Below are positions 1 through 9,810 of a DNA stretch of 64,000 nt, piece after piece (positions within the stretch are counted from its first letter, which is position 1; every line of letters begins with the position of its first letter). The stretch is from contig JAJVIN010000034.1 in NCBI GenBank assembly GCA_022071945.1, positions 62,001-126,000 on the forward strand, written 5' to 3'. Origin of the DNA: Thermoanaerobaculia bacterium. GTDB lineage: Bacteria; Acidobacteriota; Thermoanaerobaculia; UBA5066. The notes below the pieces were generated by a model that worked only from the letters and a program-made list of their open reading frames with translations, was not told the DNA's origin and did not search any database. A program made the translations under genes and the position numbers.

Positions 1-81
1 TTTCACGGCGTTCCGTGGCTCCTCCTGATCGCCAAGGCGATCGCCGCGGCCGTGGGGAGGGCCCCGGCCGGTCCAGGGTGA
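1..81 (+). CDS. C-terminal end of an unidentified protein (partial)
   Basis: The first 26 codons of the window form an open frame with strong G/C third positions that ends in TGA at 79-81. The residues are hydrophobic, with a Leu/Ile/Ala run, and could be the last membrane segment of an integral membrane protein. Only the tail is visible, so the family cannot be named. It could also be chance. Confidence 0.35.
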   Translation, partial: FHGVPWLLLIAKAIAAAVGRAPAGPG

Positions 82-288
82 GTGGTCGCCGGGAGGTCTT
101 GCGAGTCCGGCGTCAAACCGGTGCTGCATCACCAGCTCCGTTCCCGTGGAAAACGCAGGACATGCCGAGGTTCACCTGCCTTTGCGCCGGCCTTGACCGT
201 GGCTCTCCGGATGAGCCCTTGACACGGCGTCTCATTTTGTTAGAGTTCTCTAACGATGTTCCCAGCCGCGAATACGGTCCCGGCTTCC
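82..288 (+). promoter_or_regulatory. Leader and promoter of the iron operon
   Basis: This gap holds one clear promoter: a TTGACA hexamer at 219-224, a 16-nt spacer and a TAGAGT -10 hexamer at 241-246. The predicted transcript starts near 253-256, at or just before an ATG at 256. I saw no other gene or structure between 82 and 215. Confidence 0.65.
239..254. promoter_or_regulatory. Inverted-repeat operator over the -10 of the iron operon
   Basis: GTTAGAG-TT-CTCTAAC is a perfect 7-2-7 inverted repeat that covers the -10 box. The GTTAG...CTAAC cores resemble the half-sites of DtxR/IdeR boxes. Because the first gene downstream encodes a DtxR-family regulator, metal-dependent autorepression of the whole feo operon is the natural reading. 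That regulation is inferred. Confidence 0.7.
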
Positions 289-1005
289 ATGAGTGAGCCG
301 CTCGAGGACTACCTGGAGACGATCTACCTCCTCGTTCAGGAACACGGATTCGCCCGGGTCCGGGACATCGCCAAGGCCCGCGACGTGAGGGCCGCCACGG
401 TCTCGATCTCACTTCGGAAGCTCTCTGAAGCGGGCCTCGTGAACTACGTGCGCCGTGAGTACATCGGGCTGACGGAGAAGGGAGAGGAGGCGGCGCGGAG
501 AATCCTGACGCGGCACCGCCTCCTGACACGGTTTTTCCAGGAAGTGCTCGGGATGTCCCCGCACGCGGCAGGCCAGCAGGCGTGCGCCATGGAGCACAGT
601 CTCACGGACGAGGCGATGGACCGGATGGTCCGGTTCTTCGAGTTTCTCGGAACATGCCCTTCTGTCGTCCAGGCGTTCGGTCAGTGCCCGATGGGCGTCA
701 GGCCGGGCGACGAGGCGCCTTGCGGTGCCGGCTCCGAAACCTGTGCGAAATGCGCCCTGAATCACAAGGAGGCATCCATGAGTGTTTCCAGGTTGAAACC
801 CGGCCAGCGCGCCGTCGTCACGCAAATTACGGCCACCGGCCCTCTCCGCCAGCGCCTTCTCGACATGGGAATCCTCCCCGAAACGACCATCGACGTGGAG
901 CGGTCCGGACCTGGAGGCCACCCTCTCTGGATCCGTTGCCAGGGCGCGCAGCTGGCCCTTCGCCGCGCCGAAGCGGATTGCATCCGTGTTCGCCAGGCAT
1001 CCTGA
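289..1005 (+). CDS. DtxR/MntR-family metal-dependent repressor with C-terminal FeoA domain
   Basis: This is a cytoplasmic metalloregulator. From Met at 289, residues 1-60 form the winged helix and 65-120 the metal-binding dimerisation domain. D7, E10 and H76 match MntR-type ligand positions. The C-terminal cluster is C99-x2-E102-H103, the DtxR/IdeR form, where MntR has Glu in place of Cys. A linker with five cysteines (C123, C133, C145, C152, C155) leads to a FeoA-type SH3 domain at about 164-238. Fe(II) is the likely effector, given feoB directly downstream. An upstream in-frame ATG at 256 would add 11 residues and could start a leaderless mRNA; I chose 289 because family members begin this way. 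Neither start has a good ribosome site. Confidence 0.9.
   Translation: MSEPLEDYLETIYLLVQEHGFARVRDIAKARDVRAATVSISLRKLSEAGLVNYVRREYIGLTEKGEEAARRILTRHRLLTRFFQEVLGMSPHAAGQQACAMEHSLTDEAMDRMVRFFEFLGTCPSVVQAFGQCPMGVRPGDEAPCGAGSETCAKCALNHKEASMSVSRLKPGQRAVVTQITATGPLRQRLLDMGILPETTIDVERSGPGGHPLWIRCQGAQLALRRAEADCIRVRQAS
778..1005 (+). CDS. feoA: Possible stand-alone FeoA from an internal start
   Basis: Inside the regulator gene, ATG 778 is preceded by AAGGAGG at 766-772 with a 5-nt spacer, one of the best Shine-Dalgarno sites in the window. The product would be 75 residues, the usual size of free FeoA, and would consist exactly of the FeoA domain. FeoA acts on FeoB at the inner membrane. The outer gene itself lacks such a ribosome site. 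Seen: the motif and the length. Inferred: that both a fused and a free form are made. Confidence 0.55.
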   Translation: MSVSRLKPGQRAVVTQITATGPLRQRLLDMGILPETTIDVERSGPGGHPLWIRCQGAQLALRRAEADCIRVRQAS

Positions 1006-1035
1006 CTTCACCCCTTTTTTTGCCCGGAAAAGTAG

Positions 1036-3225
1036 ATGACCCTAACAGCGGTAGCTCCTACGACCAAAACACCTCTCCCCGAATCGCCGCGCCGATTTCG
1101 CGTCGCCCTCGCCGGAAACCCGAATTGCGGGAAGACATCGCTCTTCAACGCCCTCACGGGCGCCCGGCAACACGTCGCCAACTACCCTGGGGTCACCGTC
1201 GAGAAGCGAACGGGACAGTGTGAGATCGGAGGCAGCCCGGCGGAAATCGTCGACCTCCCCGGAACGTACAGCCTCAACTCGTACTCGCCTGAGGAGCGTG
1301 TCGCAGAGCGGGAACTGGCCAGCCGGCCCGACGTCGTTGTCGTCGTGGCCGATTCCATGCAATTGCAGCGGAATCTCGTCCTTCTCGTCCAGATTCTCCA
1401 GACCGGCGCGAACCCGGTCCTGTGTCTCAACATGGCCGACGAGGCGCGCGCGGCCGGCCAGAGGCTGGATGTCGCCATGATGGAACGGCTCCTGGGCCTC
1501 CCCGTGGTGGAGACGGAAGCCAACACGGGGCGCGGCGTTGCGGAACTTCTCGCCGCCATCCGGCGCGCCTCGCTCGCGCCGATCGCACGGCACAGGGTGG
1601 TCTTGGGCGAGGACCTGGAAGGGGCCATCGCTGCCGTCAGCGAACACCTTCCCGAGGATGGGGCCCTGATGCTGAGTGGTGAGTGGACGGCGGTGCGGCT
1701 CCTGCTCGGCGATGTCGAACTGTCGAGAAGGGTCGCGGAGATGCCGGCAGGGGGCGAAGCCGTCTACGAGGCCCAGCGCCAGCGCGCCCGCCTGGAGGCC
1801 GTGACCGGCCTCGAGATCCCGGTTTTCGTTGCCGAGCGGACTTTTGGCTTCGTGGACGGCTTGCTCCGCGAGACCCGCACCCCGCCACCTCGAATCGACG
1901 CCCGAGCCCTCTCGGACCGACTCGATGACGTGGTGGCCCACCCGATCTTGGGGCTTCCGATCTTCGGAGCGGTTCTCTACGCGATCTTCTGGCTGACCTT
2001 CACGCTGGGCGAAGCCCCGATGGGATGGATCGAGTCGGGAGCCGGCTGGATCGGTCAGTCGGTTTCCTCGCTCTGGCCGGCAGGATCGGACTCGCTTCTC
2101 CGATCCCTCTTGGTCGATGGCGTCATCGCCGGGGTTGGCGGAGTTCTCGTCTTCCTCCCGAACATCCTGTTGCTCTTTCTCGGTCTCGCGTTCCTGGAAG
2201 ACACGGGCTATATGGCTCGGGCGGCGTTTCTGACCGACCGGCTCATGCACCGATTTGGCCTCCATGGCAAGAGCTTCATCCCGATGATGACCGGATTCGG
2301 ATGCACGGTGCCGGGGATCATGGCGACTCGAACGCTCGAAAACGAGAAGGACCGGCTCGCCACCATGCTCGTTCTTCCGCTGATGTCGTGCGGGGCCCGG
2401 CTACCGATCTGGATGCTGCTGATCCCGGCCTTCTTCCCACCCTCCTGGCGGGCCCCGGTCCTCTGGCTGGTTTACGCGACCGGCATCGGACTCGCGCTCG
2501 CCCTGGCACTCCTGCTGCGCCGGACCCTCCTTCGCGGTGAAGACGCCCCGTTCGTGATGGAGCTTCCGCCCTACCGGCTTCCCACCTTGCGGAGCGTCCT
2601 CATCAAGATGATCGGCCGCGCGGGCCTTTACCTGCGCAAGGCGGGAACCACCATTCTCGCGATCTCCATCCTCCTCTGGGCGGCGATGTCGTTCCCGAAG
2701 CCCGCTTCCCACCAGATCGACGCCCGCATCGCAGCCGGCGAGGTCGTCGTCGCAGTGCCGGGAGCCGCGGCCTCGAACGGGGGCCATGTGACCCTCTCGG
2801 CCGCGGATGTTGCCGCCAGGCGCGCGACCGAGGACCTCGAGTTTTCGGCCGCGGGCCGCATCGGGCACCTTCTGGCGCCGGTGTTCTCCCCTCTTGGCTT
2901 CGACTGGAAGATCGTCACGGCGATGATCGGCGCCCTCGCCGCCAAGGAGGTGTTCGTTGCGCAGATGGGGATCGTCTACTCGATCGGCGATGCCGATGCC
3001 GGCGCGGAAGGACTCCGGGCTCTCCTTGCCCGCGACTACTCGCCGCTCGTGGGCCTCAGCCTGATGCTCTTCCTTCTCATATCGGCGCCGTGCATGGCCA
3101 CGATCGCGGTGACCCGCCGGGAGTCGGGCCGGTGGCGATGGGCGCTCCTGCAGCTCTTCGGTCTCACGGTGATCGCCTATCTGACCTCCCTCGGCGTCTA
3201 TCAGCTTGGCCGGCTCGTCGTCTGA
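1036..3225 (+). CDS. feoB: Ferrous iron transporter B
   Basis: FeoB imports Fe(II) across the inner membrane. The N-terminal G domain shows G1 GNPNCGKTS at 27-35, G3 DLPG at 73-76 and G4 NMAD at 132-135. A helical spacer follows, then a polytopic membrane domain from about residue 300 to the end. That domain contains the conserved Gly-Cys-Thr-Val-Pro-Gly segment, Ser-Cys-Gly-Ala-Arg and a late Cys-Met-Ala-Thr motif, the cysteines of the FeoB pore. The length of 729 residues is usual for a FeoB lacking a C-terminal FeoC-type extension. The gene lies 30 nt after the regulator/FeoA gene and 10 nt before the Cys-rich partner, so it belongs to the same operon. Confidence 0.97.
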   Translation: MTLTAVAPTTKTPLPESPRRFRVALAGNPNCGKTSLFNALTGARQHVANYPGVTVEKRTGQCEIGGSPAEIVDLPGTYSLNSYSPEERVAERELASRPDVVVVVADSMQLQRNLVLLVQILQTGANPVLCLNMADEARAAGQRLDVAMMERLLGLPVVETEANTGRGVAELLAAIRRASLAPIARHRVVLGEDLEGAIAAVSEHLPEDGALMLSGEWTAVRLLLGDVELSRRVAEMPAGGEAVYEAQRQRARLEAVTGLEIPVFVAERTFGFVDGLLRETRTPPPRIDARALSDRLDDVVAHPILGLPIFGAVLYAIFWLTFTLGEAPMGWIESGAGWIGQSVSSLWPAGSDSLLRSLLVDGVIAGVGGVLVFLPNILLLFLGLAFLEDTGYMARAAFLTDRLMHRFGLHGKSFIPMMTGFGCTVPGIMATRTLENEKDRLATMLVLPLMSCGARLPIWMLLIPAFFPPSWRAPVLWLVYATGIGLALALALLLRRTLLRGEDAPFVMELPPYRLPTLRSVLIKMIGRAGLYLRKAGTTILAISILLWAAMSFPKPASHQIDARIAAGEVVVAVPGAAASNGGHVTLSAADVAARRATEDLEFSAAGRIGHLLAPVFSPLGFDWKIVTAMIGALAAKEVFVAQMGIVYSIGDADAGAEGLRALLARDYSPLVGLSLMLFLLISAPCMATIAVTRRESGRWRWALLQLFGLTVIAYLTSLGVYQLGRLVV

Positions 3226-3235
3226 GGAGGAAGCC

Positions 3236-3481
3236 ATGGATACGCTGATCACACTGTCTATCGTCGCCTGCGCGGGGCTCTGGGGCGTCTGGCGTCTCGT
3301 GAGCCGATACGGGCGGAAGCGTTCGGCTTCCTGTGGGTCTGGCTGTGCCGGCTGCCCTTCGAGCACCCGGCAGAGTCGTCCCGAAACGGCGGCCCGCGGT
3401 GACCTCCCGGTGGTCACCTCGAATCGAAGCGAGTTCGGCGGAGGCACACCTCTCCCAGCCCGGACCGCCGGGTGCAGGTGA
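3236..3481 (+). CDS. FeoB-associated Cys-rich membrane protein
   Basis: This 81-residue protein has one N-terminal membrane segment (residues 3-22), a basic stretch, and a Cys cluster C33-x3-C37-x2-C40, plus C12 in the membrane. This is the layout of the small FeoB-associated Cys-rich proteins that follow feoB in many bacteria. Their role is not settled; iron handling or FeoB assembly are suggested. The start has a strong GAGGAGG ribosome site that overlaps the feoB stop region. The tail after residue 45 is polar, low in complexity and unremarkable. Confidence 0.75.
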   Translation: MDTLITLSIVACAGLWGVWRLVSRYGRKRSASCGSGCAGCPSSTRQSRPETAARGDLPVVTSNRSEFGGGTPLPARTAGCR

Positions 3482-3482
3482 G

Positions 3483-4697
3483 ATGCACATCTCGAGGATC
3501 GATCGTCTCCGCGTCTCACTCCTCCTTCCGCTCGCCGTGATCATCTCGTTCGCTCTCACCGTCCTGCTGTCGCCGGGCCCTTGCTTTGCTCAGCCGGCGC
3601 CCGAGGTCCCTCCAGCTGGGCCCGCAGCCCCCGCGGAGGCTCCACAACCCACGGACGTGCGCGATGAAATCGAAAAGGTCAAGGCATCGCTCGAGGAGCT
3701 TTCGGGGGGCGTGGCGATTTCGGGTTTCTTCGACGTTCAGGCGACGAACCGGCGGAACGACCCGAATGTCGTTTCGATGGGAGATTTCGAGATCGACCTC
3801 GCCAGGGAGATCGGGAAGAGCGTCCAGGTCGCCGCCGCGGTCGTCCTCGACGCCGAAGGGGCGCAGCTAGCGGTCGGATTCGTCGACTTCCACCTCTTTG
3901 GCGGACTCATCGCTCCGAGAGGACGGCTCCCCGTCGAGAAGGGCTTCCACGTCCAGCTGGGCCGATTCGACGTGCCCTTCGGGAATGACTGGCAGTACTT
4001 CGCCAGCAAGGACCGGATCGAATACAGCGCGCCGCTGACGACCGAAGAGGTCATGGACGGCGGATACAACGACGTCGGCCTCAGAGTTTTCGGAAATACC
4101 GGCAGCTTCAACTATTCCCTATTCGGATTGCGCGGCAACGGTCCGGGGAACCTCCTCGGAGGACGTCTCGGGATTACGCCTCTCGATGAGCCGTACCGGC
4201 TCAAGCCTCGCACCCGCGTTTTCGAAGCCGGAGTTTCGCTCATGTATGACCTGGGCCGAGACGGCGAAACGGAGGAGACATCCTTCGCCATCGATTCGGA
4301 GGCCCGGATCGGCCCTTTCCGCGTTCGGGCCGAGTACCTGCGAAGAGATGCCCGTCCCACGGAACAAGCGGAGCAGGTGATTCGATCCGGTTGGCACGTC
4401 ACGGCGGCACTGGAAGCCGGCGAGATCGCCGGTTTTCCGTTGGTTCCCTATGTCCGGTACGACGCGGTTCTGGGCGGGCCGGGTGAGACCGAATCACTCG
4501 GCGCGGAAGGCGTGGGGGGTTCCGCCAGCGTCGAGGCAAGGACAGAACGTCTCACGGCCGGCCTCAATGCGACGCTCTTTCGCATCGTGACGCTGAAATT
4601 CGAGTACCAACGGATCCTCGCCGCACCGGTCGAAACGCGGGCGCAGGAGGGGTTCGGCCGGGACTCCTGGTTCTCCCAGGTCGTCGTCGCTTTCTGA
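3483..4697 (+). CDS. Outer-membrane beta-barrel porin, iron operon
   Basis: The 404-residue product has a signal peptide (hydrophobic residues about 11-30, cleavage near Ala36), a Pro/Ala-rich linker and a short coiled coil (about 57-72). The rest has the alternating pattern of a porin barrel and ends in Val-Val-Val-Ala-Phe, with the C-terminal Phe usual for outer-membrane proteins. It resembles OprO/OprP-like or O-type porins only in general form. ATG 3483 follows the upstream stop by a single base and precedes the cytochrome gene by about 11 nt, so all are co-transcribed. In this setting it could pass iron or form a conduit for the adjacent cytochrome; this is inference. Confidence 0.75.
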   Translation: MHISRIDRLRVSLLLPLAVIISFALTVLLSPGPCFAQPAPEVPPAGPAAPAEAPQPTDVRDEIEKVKASLEELSGGVAISGFFDVQATNRRNDPNVVSMGDFEIDLAREIGKSVQVAAAVVLDAEGAQLAVGFVDFHLFGGLIAPRGRLPVEKGFHVQLGRFDVPFGNDWQYFASKDRIEYSAPLTTEEVMDGGYNDVGLRVFGNTGSFNYSLFGLRGNGPGNLLGGRLGITPLDEPYRLKPRTRVFEAGVSLMYDLGRDGETEETSFAIDSEARIGPFRVRAEYLRRDARPTEQAEQVIRSGWHVTAALEAGEIAGFPLVPYVRYDAVLGGPGETESLGAEGVGGSASVEARTERLTAGLNATLFRIVTLKFEYQRILAAPVETRAQEGFGRDSWFSQVVVAF

Positions 4698-4708
4698 GGA
4701 GGATGATT

Positions 4709-5143
4709 GTGAGAAATCGTATCGCTCCGGTGTTGTTGGTCTTGAGCCTGTTCGGCGCCACACCCGCAACTGGTCAACCCGATCACGTCACCTTCACGAC
4801 CGAGTCGTGCGTGAAGTGCCACAGGCCCGAAGAGACCGCGGAGTTGTCGGCAAAGTTGACTCGCCCATGCAGCAATCTCTGCTCCACGTGTCACGAGTTC
4901 CGGGAAACGCACCACCCAGTTGGGGTGACGATTCCAGGTCCCGTGCCCGGCCAGCTTCGCCTGACGAGAAAAGGAACGAACGCCTGCGTCACCTGCCACG
5001 ACGTCACGCGTCCCCGCTTCGAGAGTTCGGCGTGGGTGTCGCAGAGCTTCTTCGACAGGACTCTTCGGCGGTCCAAGGAGAACCGGACCTACTACCTCGT
5101 GACGCGCAACGACCGGGGCCAGCTCTGCCGTAGTTGCCACTGA
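4709..5143 (+). CDS. Secreted tetraheme c-type cytochrome
   Basis: The 144-residue protein has an N-terminal signal peptide (about 1-22) and four CXXCH haem motifs at residues 34-38, 58-62, 93-97 and 140-144; the last one ends the protein. Additional His residues (for example 26, 68, 69) could be distal ligands. GTG 4709 is preferred over ATG 4703 because the GAGGAGG ribosome site ends at 4702, leaving no spacing for the ATG and 6 nt for the GTG. It is the last intact gene of the feo operon. Periplasmic or surface electron transfer, possibly Fe(III) reduction, is inferred from the neighbours. The reading frame stays open and codon-biased after the TGA. Confidence 0.85.
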   Translation: MRNRIAPVLLVLSLFGATPATGQPDHVTFTTESCVKCHRPEETAELSAKLTRPCSNLCSTCHEFRETHHPVGVTIPGPVPGQLRLTRKGTNACVTCHDVTRPRFESSAWVSQSFFDRTLRRSKENRTYYLVTRNDRGQLCRSCH

Positions 5144-5395
5144 GGGCAGGGGGCCGGATCCTCGTTCCACTCCGCGACCCGAGGCCACGACTCGGCGGTG
5201 GGCGCCTCCGGAACTCTCAGCCCCTTCGACTACACCGTCTCGGCGATCAGAAGCGAGCCCGGAGACCGGCACGTCCCCTCCGAAATGTCCGGCAACCTTG
5301 CCTATTCGAGTGCCGAAGGACGCCTCGAGAACACGGCGTTCGATAGCCGGTACATCACCATCGAGGCCACGTGGAGGGATTCACCGACATCGTGA
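5144..5395 (+). pseudogene. Open, codon-biased frame downstream of the cytochrome stop
   Basis: Directly after the cytochrome TGA the same frame stays open for 83 codons, with strong G/C third positions between about 5198 and 5380. There is no good ATG and no ribosome site. The peptide is polar with Ser/Tyr/Thr-rich beta-like stretches, and I do not recognise it. It may be the tail of a longer cytochrome cut by a nonsense mutation, or an unrelated gene fragment. Confidence 0.4.
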
Positions 5396-5487
5396 TCGTG
5401 CCGCTGTTTCTGACCGTGAGCCCGCACGAATTCGAAGACATACGAGCCAGGCGCCTCGCCTCACGGCGGGGACGAGCGTTCCGCTGA
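5371..5487 (+). pseudogene. Gene fragment, weakly CbiX-like
   Basis: In another frame, 38 codons encode a stretch with a Val-Pro-Leu-Phe-Leu core followed by His and Asp-Ile. This is the pattern around the second half-site of CbiX/sirohydrochlorin chelatases. There is no N-terminal part and the frame ends at 5485-5487. It looks like debris from a decayed gene. The resemblance is too short to be firm. Confidence 0.3.
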
Positions 5488-5672
5488 CAAAGGCGTCATC
5501 CCGGCGAGCGTGCCCGCCGGCCGCGACCGTGACTCGTCCGAGCGAGGCCGCCGCCTCACCGGTGAGACCGCCAAGCCGGATCGTTTCCAGCGGCCGCATG
5601 GGCTCTTTTCGCTTGACTCACCCGTGAATGCTATTAGATTCTTATTTACGAATCGTTCGTGAGTAGGAATAC
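5488..5672 (+). promoter_or_regulatory. perR-katG promoter
   Basis: TTGACT at 5613-5618, a 16-nt spacer and TAGATT at 5635-5640 make a credible promoter for perR-katG. Upstream of it (5488-5612) I see only GC-rich sequence without a supportable gene. Confidence 0.6.
5638..5653. promoter_or_regulatory. Candidate PerR operator
   Basis: ATTCTTA-TT-TACGAAT is an imperfect inverted repeat (6 of 7 pairs) in an AT-rich patch that overlaps the end of the -10 box. Fur/PerR boxes are AT-rich inverted repeats of this size, so autoregulation of perR-katG is likely. The spacer is 2 nt rather than the classical 1. Confidence 0.5.
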
Positions 5673-6170
5673 ATGGAGAAGGCTGAGACTCGAGAAGTAG
5701 AACGGCGGGTCGAGCGGTTCATCGAAACCGCGCGCGCTGCCGGAATCAAGATCACTCACCAGCGGCTCGAGATCTTTCGCGAGGTGGCCTCGAGCCTGGA
5801 GCATCCCGATGCCGAGACCGTCTACCGGGCCGTGGCGATCCGAATGCCGACGGTCTCCCTGGACACCGTTTACCGCACGCTCTGGATGCTGAACGACCTG
5901 GGCCTCATCAGGACGCTCGGCCCGCGCCGAGAGAGTGTCCGCTTCGATGCGAACACGACGAGCCACCACCATTACGTGTGTGTCAGGTGCGGACTCGTGC
6001 GGGATTTCGAGAGTGACGAGTTGAACACCCTGCCTGTCCCTCATGGGGTCAGGTCTTTTGGAACGGTCGTGGCGACACACGTCGAAGTGCGCGGGATTTG
6101 TGAAAGCTGTGCTCTGCACCAGTCCCCTTCAGGCCAGGACCGCGTCGCGCAGAGCACGGACCGGGAATGA
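5673..6170 (+). CDS. perR: Peroxide-sensing Fur-family repressor (PerR type)
   Basis: This 165-residue winged-helix regulator keeps every metal ligand of Bacillus subtilis PerR at a constant offset of 7. H44, D92, H98, H100 and D111 match H37, D85, H91, H93 and D104; C103, C106, C143 and C146 match the structural zinc cysteines. Asp at 111 rather than Glu is the feature that separates peroxide-sensitive PerR from Fur. Peroxide oxidises the Fe-bound His and releases DNA. The gene is 33 nt upstream of katG, a standard PerR target, and its promoter carries an AT-rich inverted repeat. Fur or Zur function is less likely on these residues. Confidence 0.88.
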   Translation: MEKAETREVERRVERFIETARAAGIKITHQRLEIFREVASSLEHPDAETVYRAVAIRMPTVSLDTVYRTLWMLNDLGLIRTLGPRRESVRFDANTTSHHHYVCVRCGLVRDFESDELNTLPVPHGVRSFGTVVATHVEVRGICESCALHQSPSGQDRVAQSTDRE

Positions 6171-8399
<2,229 letters not shown>

Positions 8400-8425
8400 T
8401 CGAGATCGGCTGGTCTGAAGCGACA

Positions 8426-8454
8426 GATCGCCGGGGGGGTGCCCCCCGGCGATC
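8426..8454. terminator. Bidirectional hairpin after katG
   Basis: A perfect 13-bp stem (8426-8438 with 8442-8454) closes a 3-nt loop. It lies between convergent genes, katG and the FadL-type gene on the minus strand. There is no strong T run on either side, so it may act as a roadblock or 3'-end stabiliser as well as a terminator. Confidence 0.75.
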
Positions 8455-8562
8455 ATCATTCTGTCGCTGGTGCGACGAGAGCGTTCCTTCGGTCTGGGAC
8501 CGTCCCCACAGCGGACGGAACCGGGGATTCCGTCCCCCGCAATCGCGCCGTCCGCGACAACC

Positions 8563-9810
8563 TCAGAACCCGAACGAAAACCCGATCTCGGCCTCGTACT
8601 CGTTCATCTTCAGCTCGATCTTCTGCTGACCGGGCGCCTCCAGAGGGTTCGGCCCGGTGACCGTGTTCTCGAGCGCGTGCATCAGGGAAAGATGCAGGGC
8701 TTTGCCCTTCCCCAGCGTCTTGCTGACGCCCAGGGTGATGTGCTGTTCGATGACGGCGGGCGCCAGAATATTGAAGAGCACCTCGGATTCGGGAATCGGT
8801 TGCTCGCCATACGAGTAGCCGGCCCTGAGCGTCCAGCCGGACCCGGCTTCGAACTGGAGACCGAGCTTGTAGATCGTCATGTCCTCCCACCCGAAGCCCG
8901 CCCCGCCGTTGCTGCCGAGAGGCGCCATCATCAGGTTCGGCAGCATCGGGTTTGCGATCGAGGGGATCGTGCTGTAACCGATCCACTGCACGTCCAGGGC
9001 GATCGTCAACGCCTCGACCGGCTTCAGGGCAATTCCGGCGCTCCAGGTCGGCGGAACGTCGAAGTAGCCGCCCTCGGCGAAGAGACCGGAATACTCGTCG
9101 AGCTTGCTCATCGCGATCTCCGTCTGGTAGGAGAGTCCGACAGACAGCACCTTGGAGATCTGCCCCATGTAGCCGAGGCGGACCGACCAGCCGAAGGACG
9201 TGGCGTACCCGTTGTTGGTGAGGTTTGCGGGACTCTGAGAGAACGGCGCGAACGCCTGCAACCCTTCGGCCTGGAAGCGCTGGAAGGCGCCCACCACCGT
9301 CAATCCGAATGCGTGGTTCGGATGGACCTTGTACGTGAAGGTCGGGGCCAGGAACATCTGCTCGAGATTCACGCCCGTCGGATCGAACCCGAAGACACGG
9401 GCGTGATAGTCGGTGTTCATACCGCCATTGCCGTAGAACATCACCCCGAGAGTCATCTTGTCGTTCAGTTGCCAGTTGGCGCCCAGGCTCGGCAGAACGA
9501 AGCCCGTGGAATGACTCTCGACTGTCCCGGGCGCGAGGCCGAAGGTCCCGGGATAGCCGGACGGATTGCCCGTGACAGTGAACTCGCGATTCGGATTGAA
9601 GTAGGCAATCCCGATGTCGTAGCCCTTGCCGACAAAGGCATTCGCGGCGGGATTCGTCGCGGGCGCGAGCGTGCTCAGTCCGAGCGCCGTGCCCGCGCCG
9701 GCCATGCTCTTGTACGGGGTGCCGTATCCGGCGGAGAAATAGCCGTTGGTTGCCTCGAGAGAGAAGGCGGAGACGGCCACTGTGAGAAGAAGGAGACGGG
9801 AGAGGCGCAC
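8563..9810 (-). CDS. FadL/OmpP1/TodX-family outer-membrane transporter
   Basis: FadL-type barrels take up hydrophobic compounds such as long-chain fatty acids or aromatics through the outer membrane. The 415-residue protein starts best at GTG 9810, where AAAGGAG lies 5 nt upstream; an upstream TTG at 9834 has no ribosome site. A short signal peptide (about residues 1-19) is followed by a mature Thr-Asn-Gly-Tyr-Phe N-terminus, typical of the FadL hatch. An Asn-Pro-Ala-Ala motif follows, and the protein ends in Phe-Gly-Phe. It appears to be a single-gene unit. The substrate is unknown. Confidence 0.88.
   Translation of the reverse strand: MRLSRLLLLTVAVSAFSLEATNGYFSAGYGTPYKSMAGAGTALGLSTLAPATNPAANAFVGKGYDIGIAYFNPNREFTVTGNPSGYPGTFGLAPGTVESHSTGFVLPSLGANWQLNDKMTLGVMFYGNGGMNTDYHARVFGFDPTGVNLEQMFLAPTFTYKVHPNHAFGLTVVGAFQRFQAEGLQAFAPFSQSPANLTNNGYATSFGWSVRLGYMGQISKVLSVGLSYQTEIAMSKLDEYSGLFAEGGYFDVPPTWSAGIALKPVEALTIALDVQWIGYSTIPSIANPMLPNLMMAPLGSNGGAGFGWEDMTIYKLGLQFEAGSGWTLRAGYSYGEQPIPESEVLFNILAPAVIEQHITLGVSKTLGKGKALHLSLMHALENTVTGPNPLEAPGQQKIELKMNEYEAEIGFSFGF

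Noticed and set aside
4703-4708. ATG 4703 as the cytochrome start.
   Set aside because: It abuts the Shine-Dalgarno sequence with no spacing; GTG 4709 has 6 nt.
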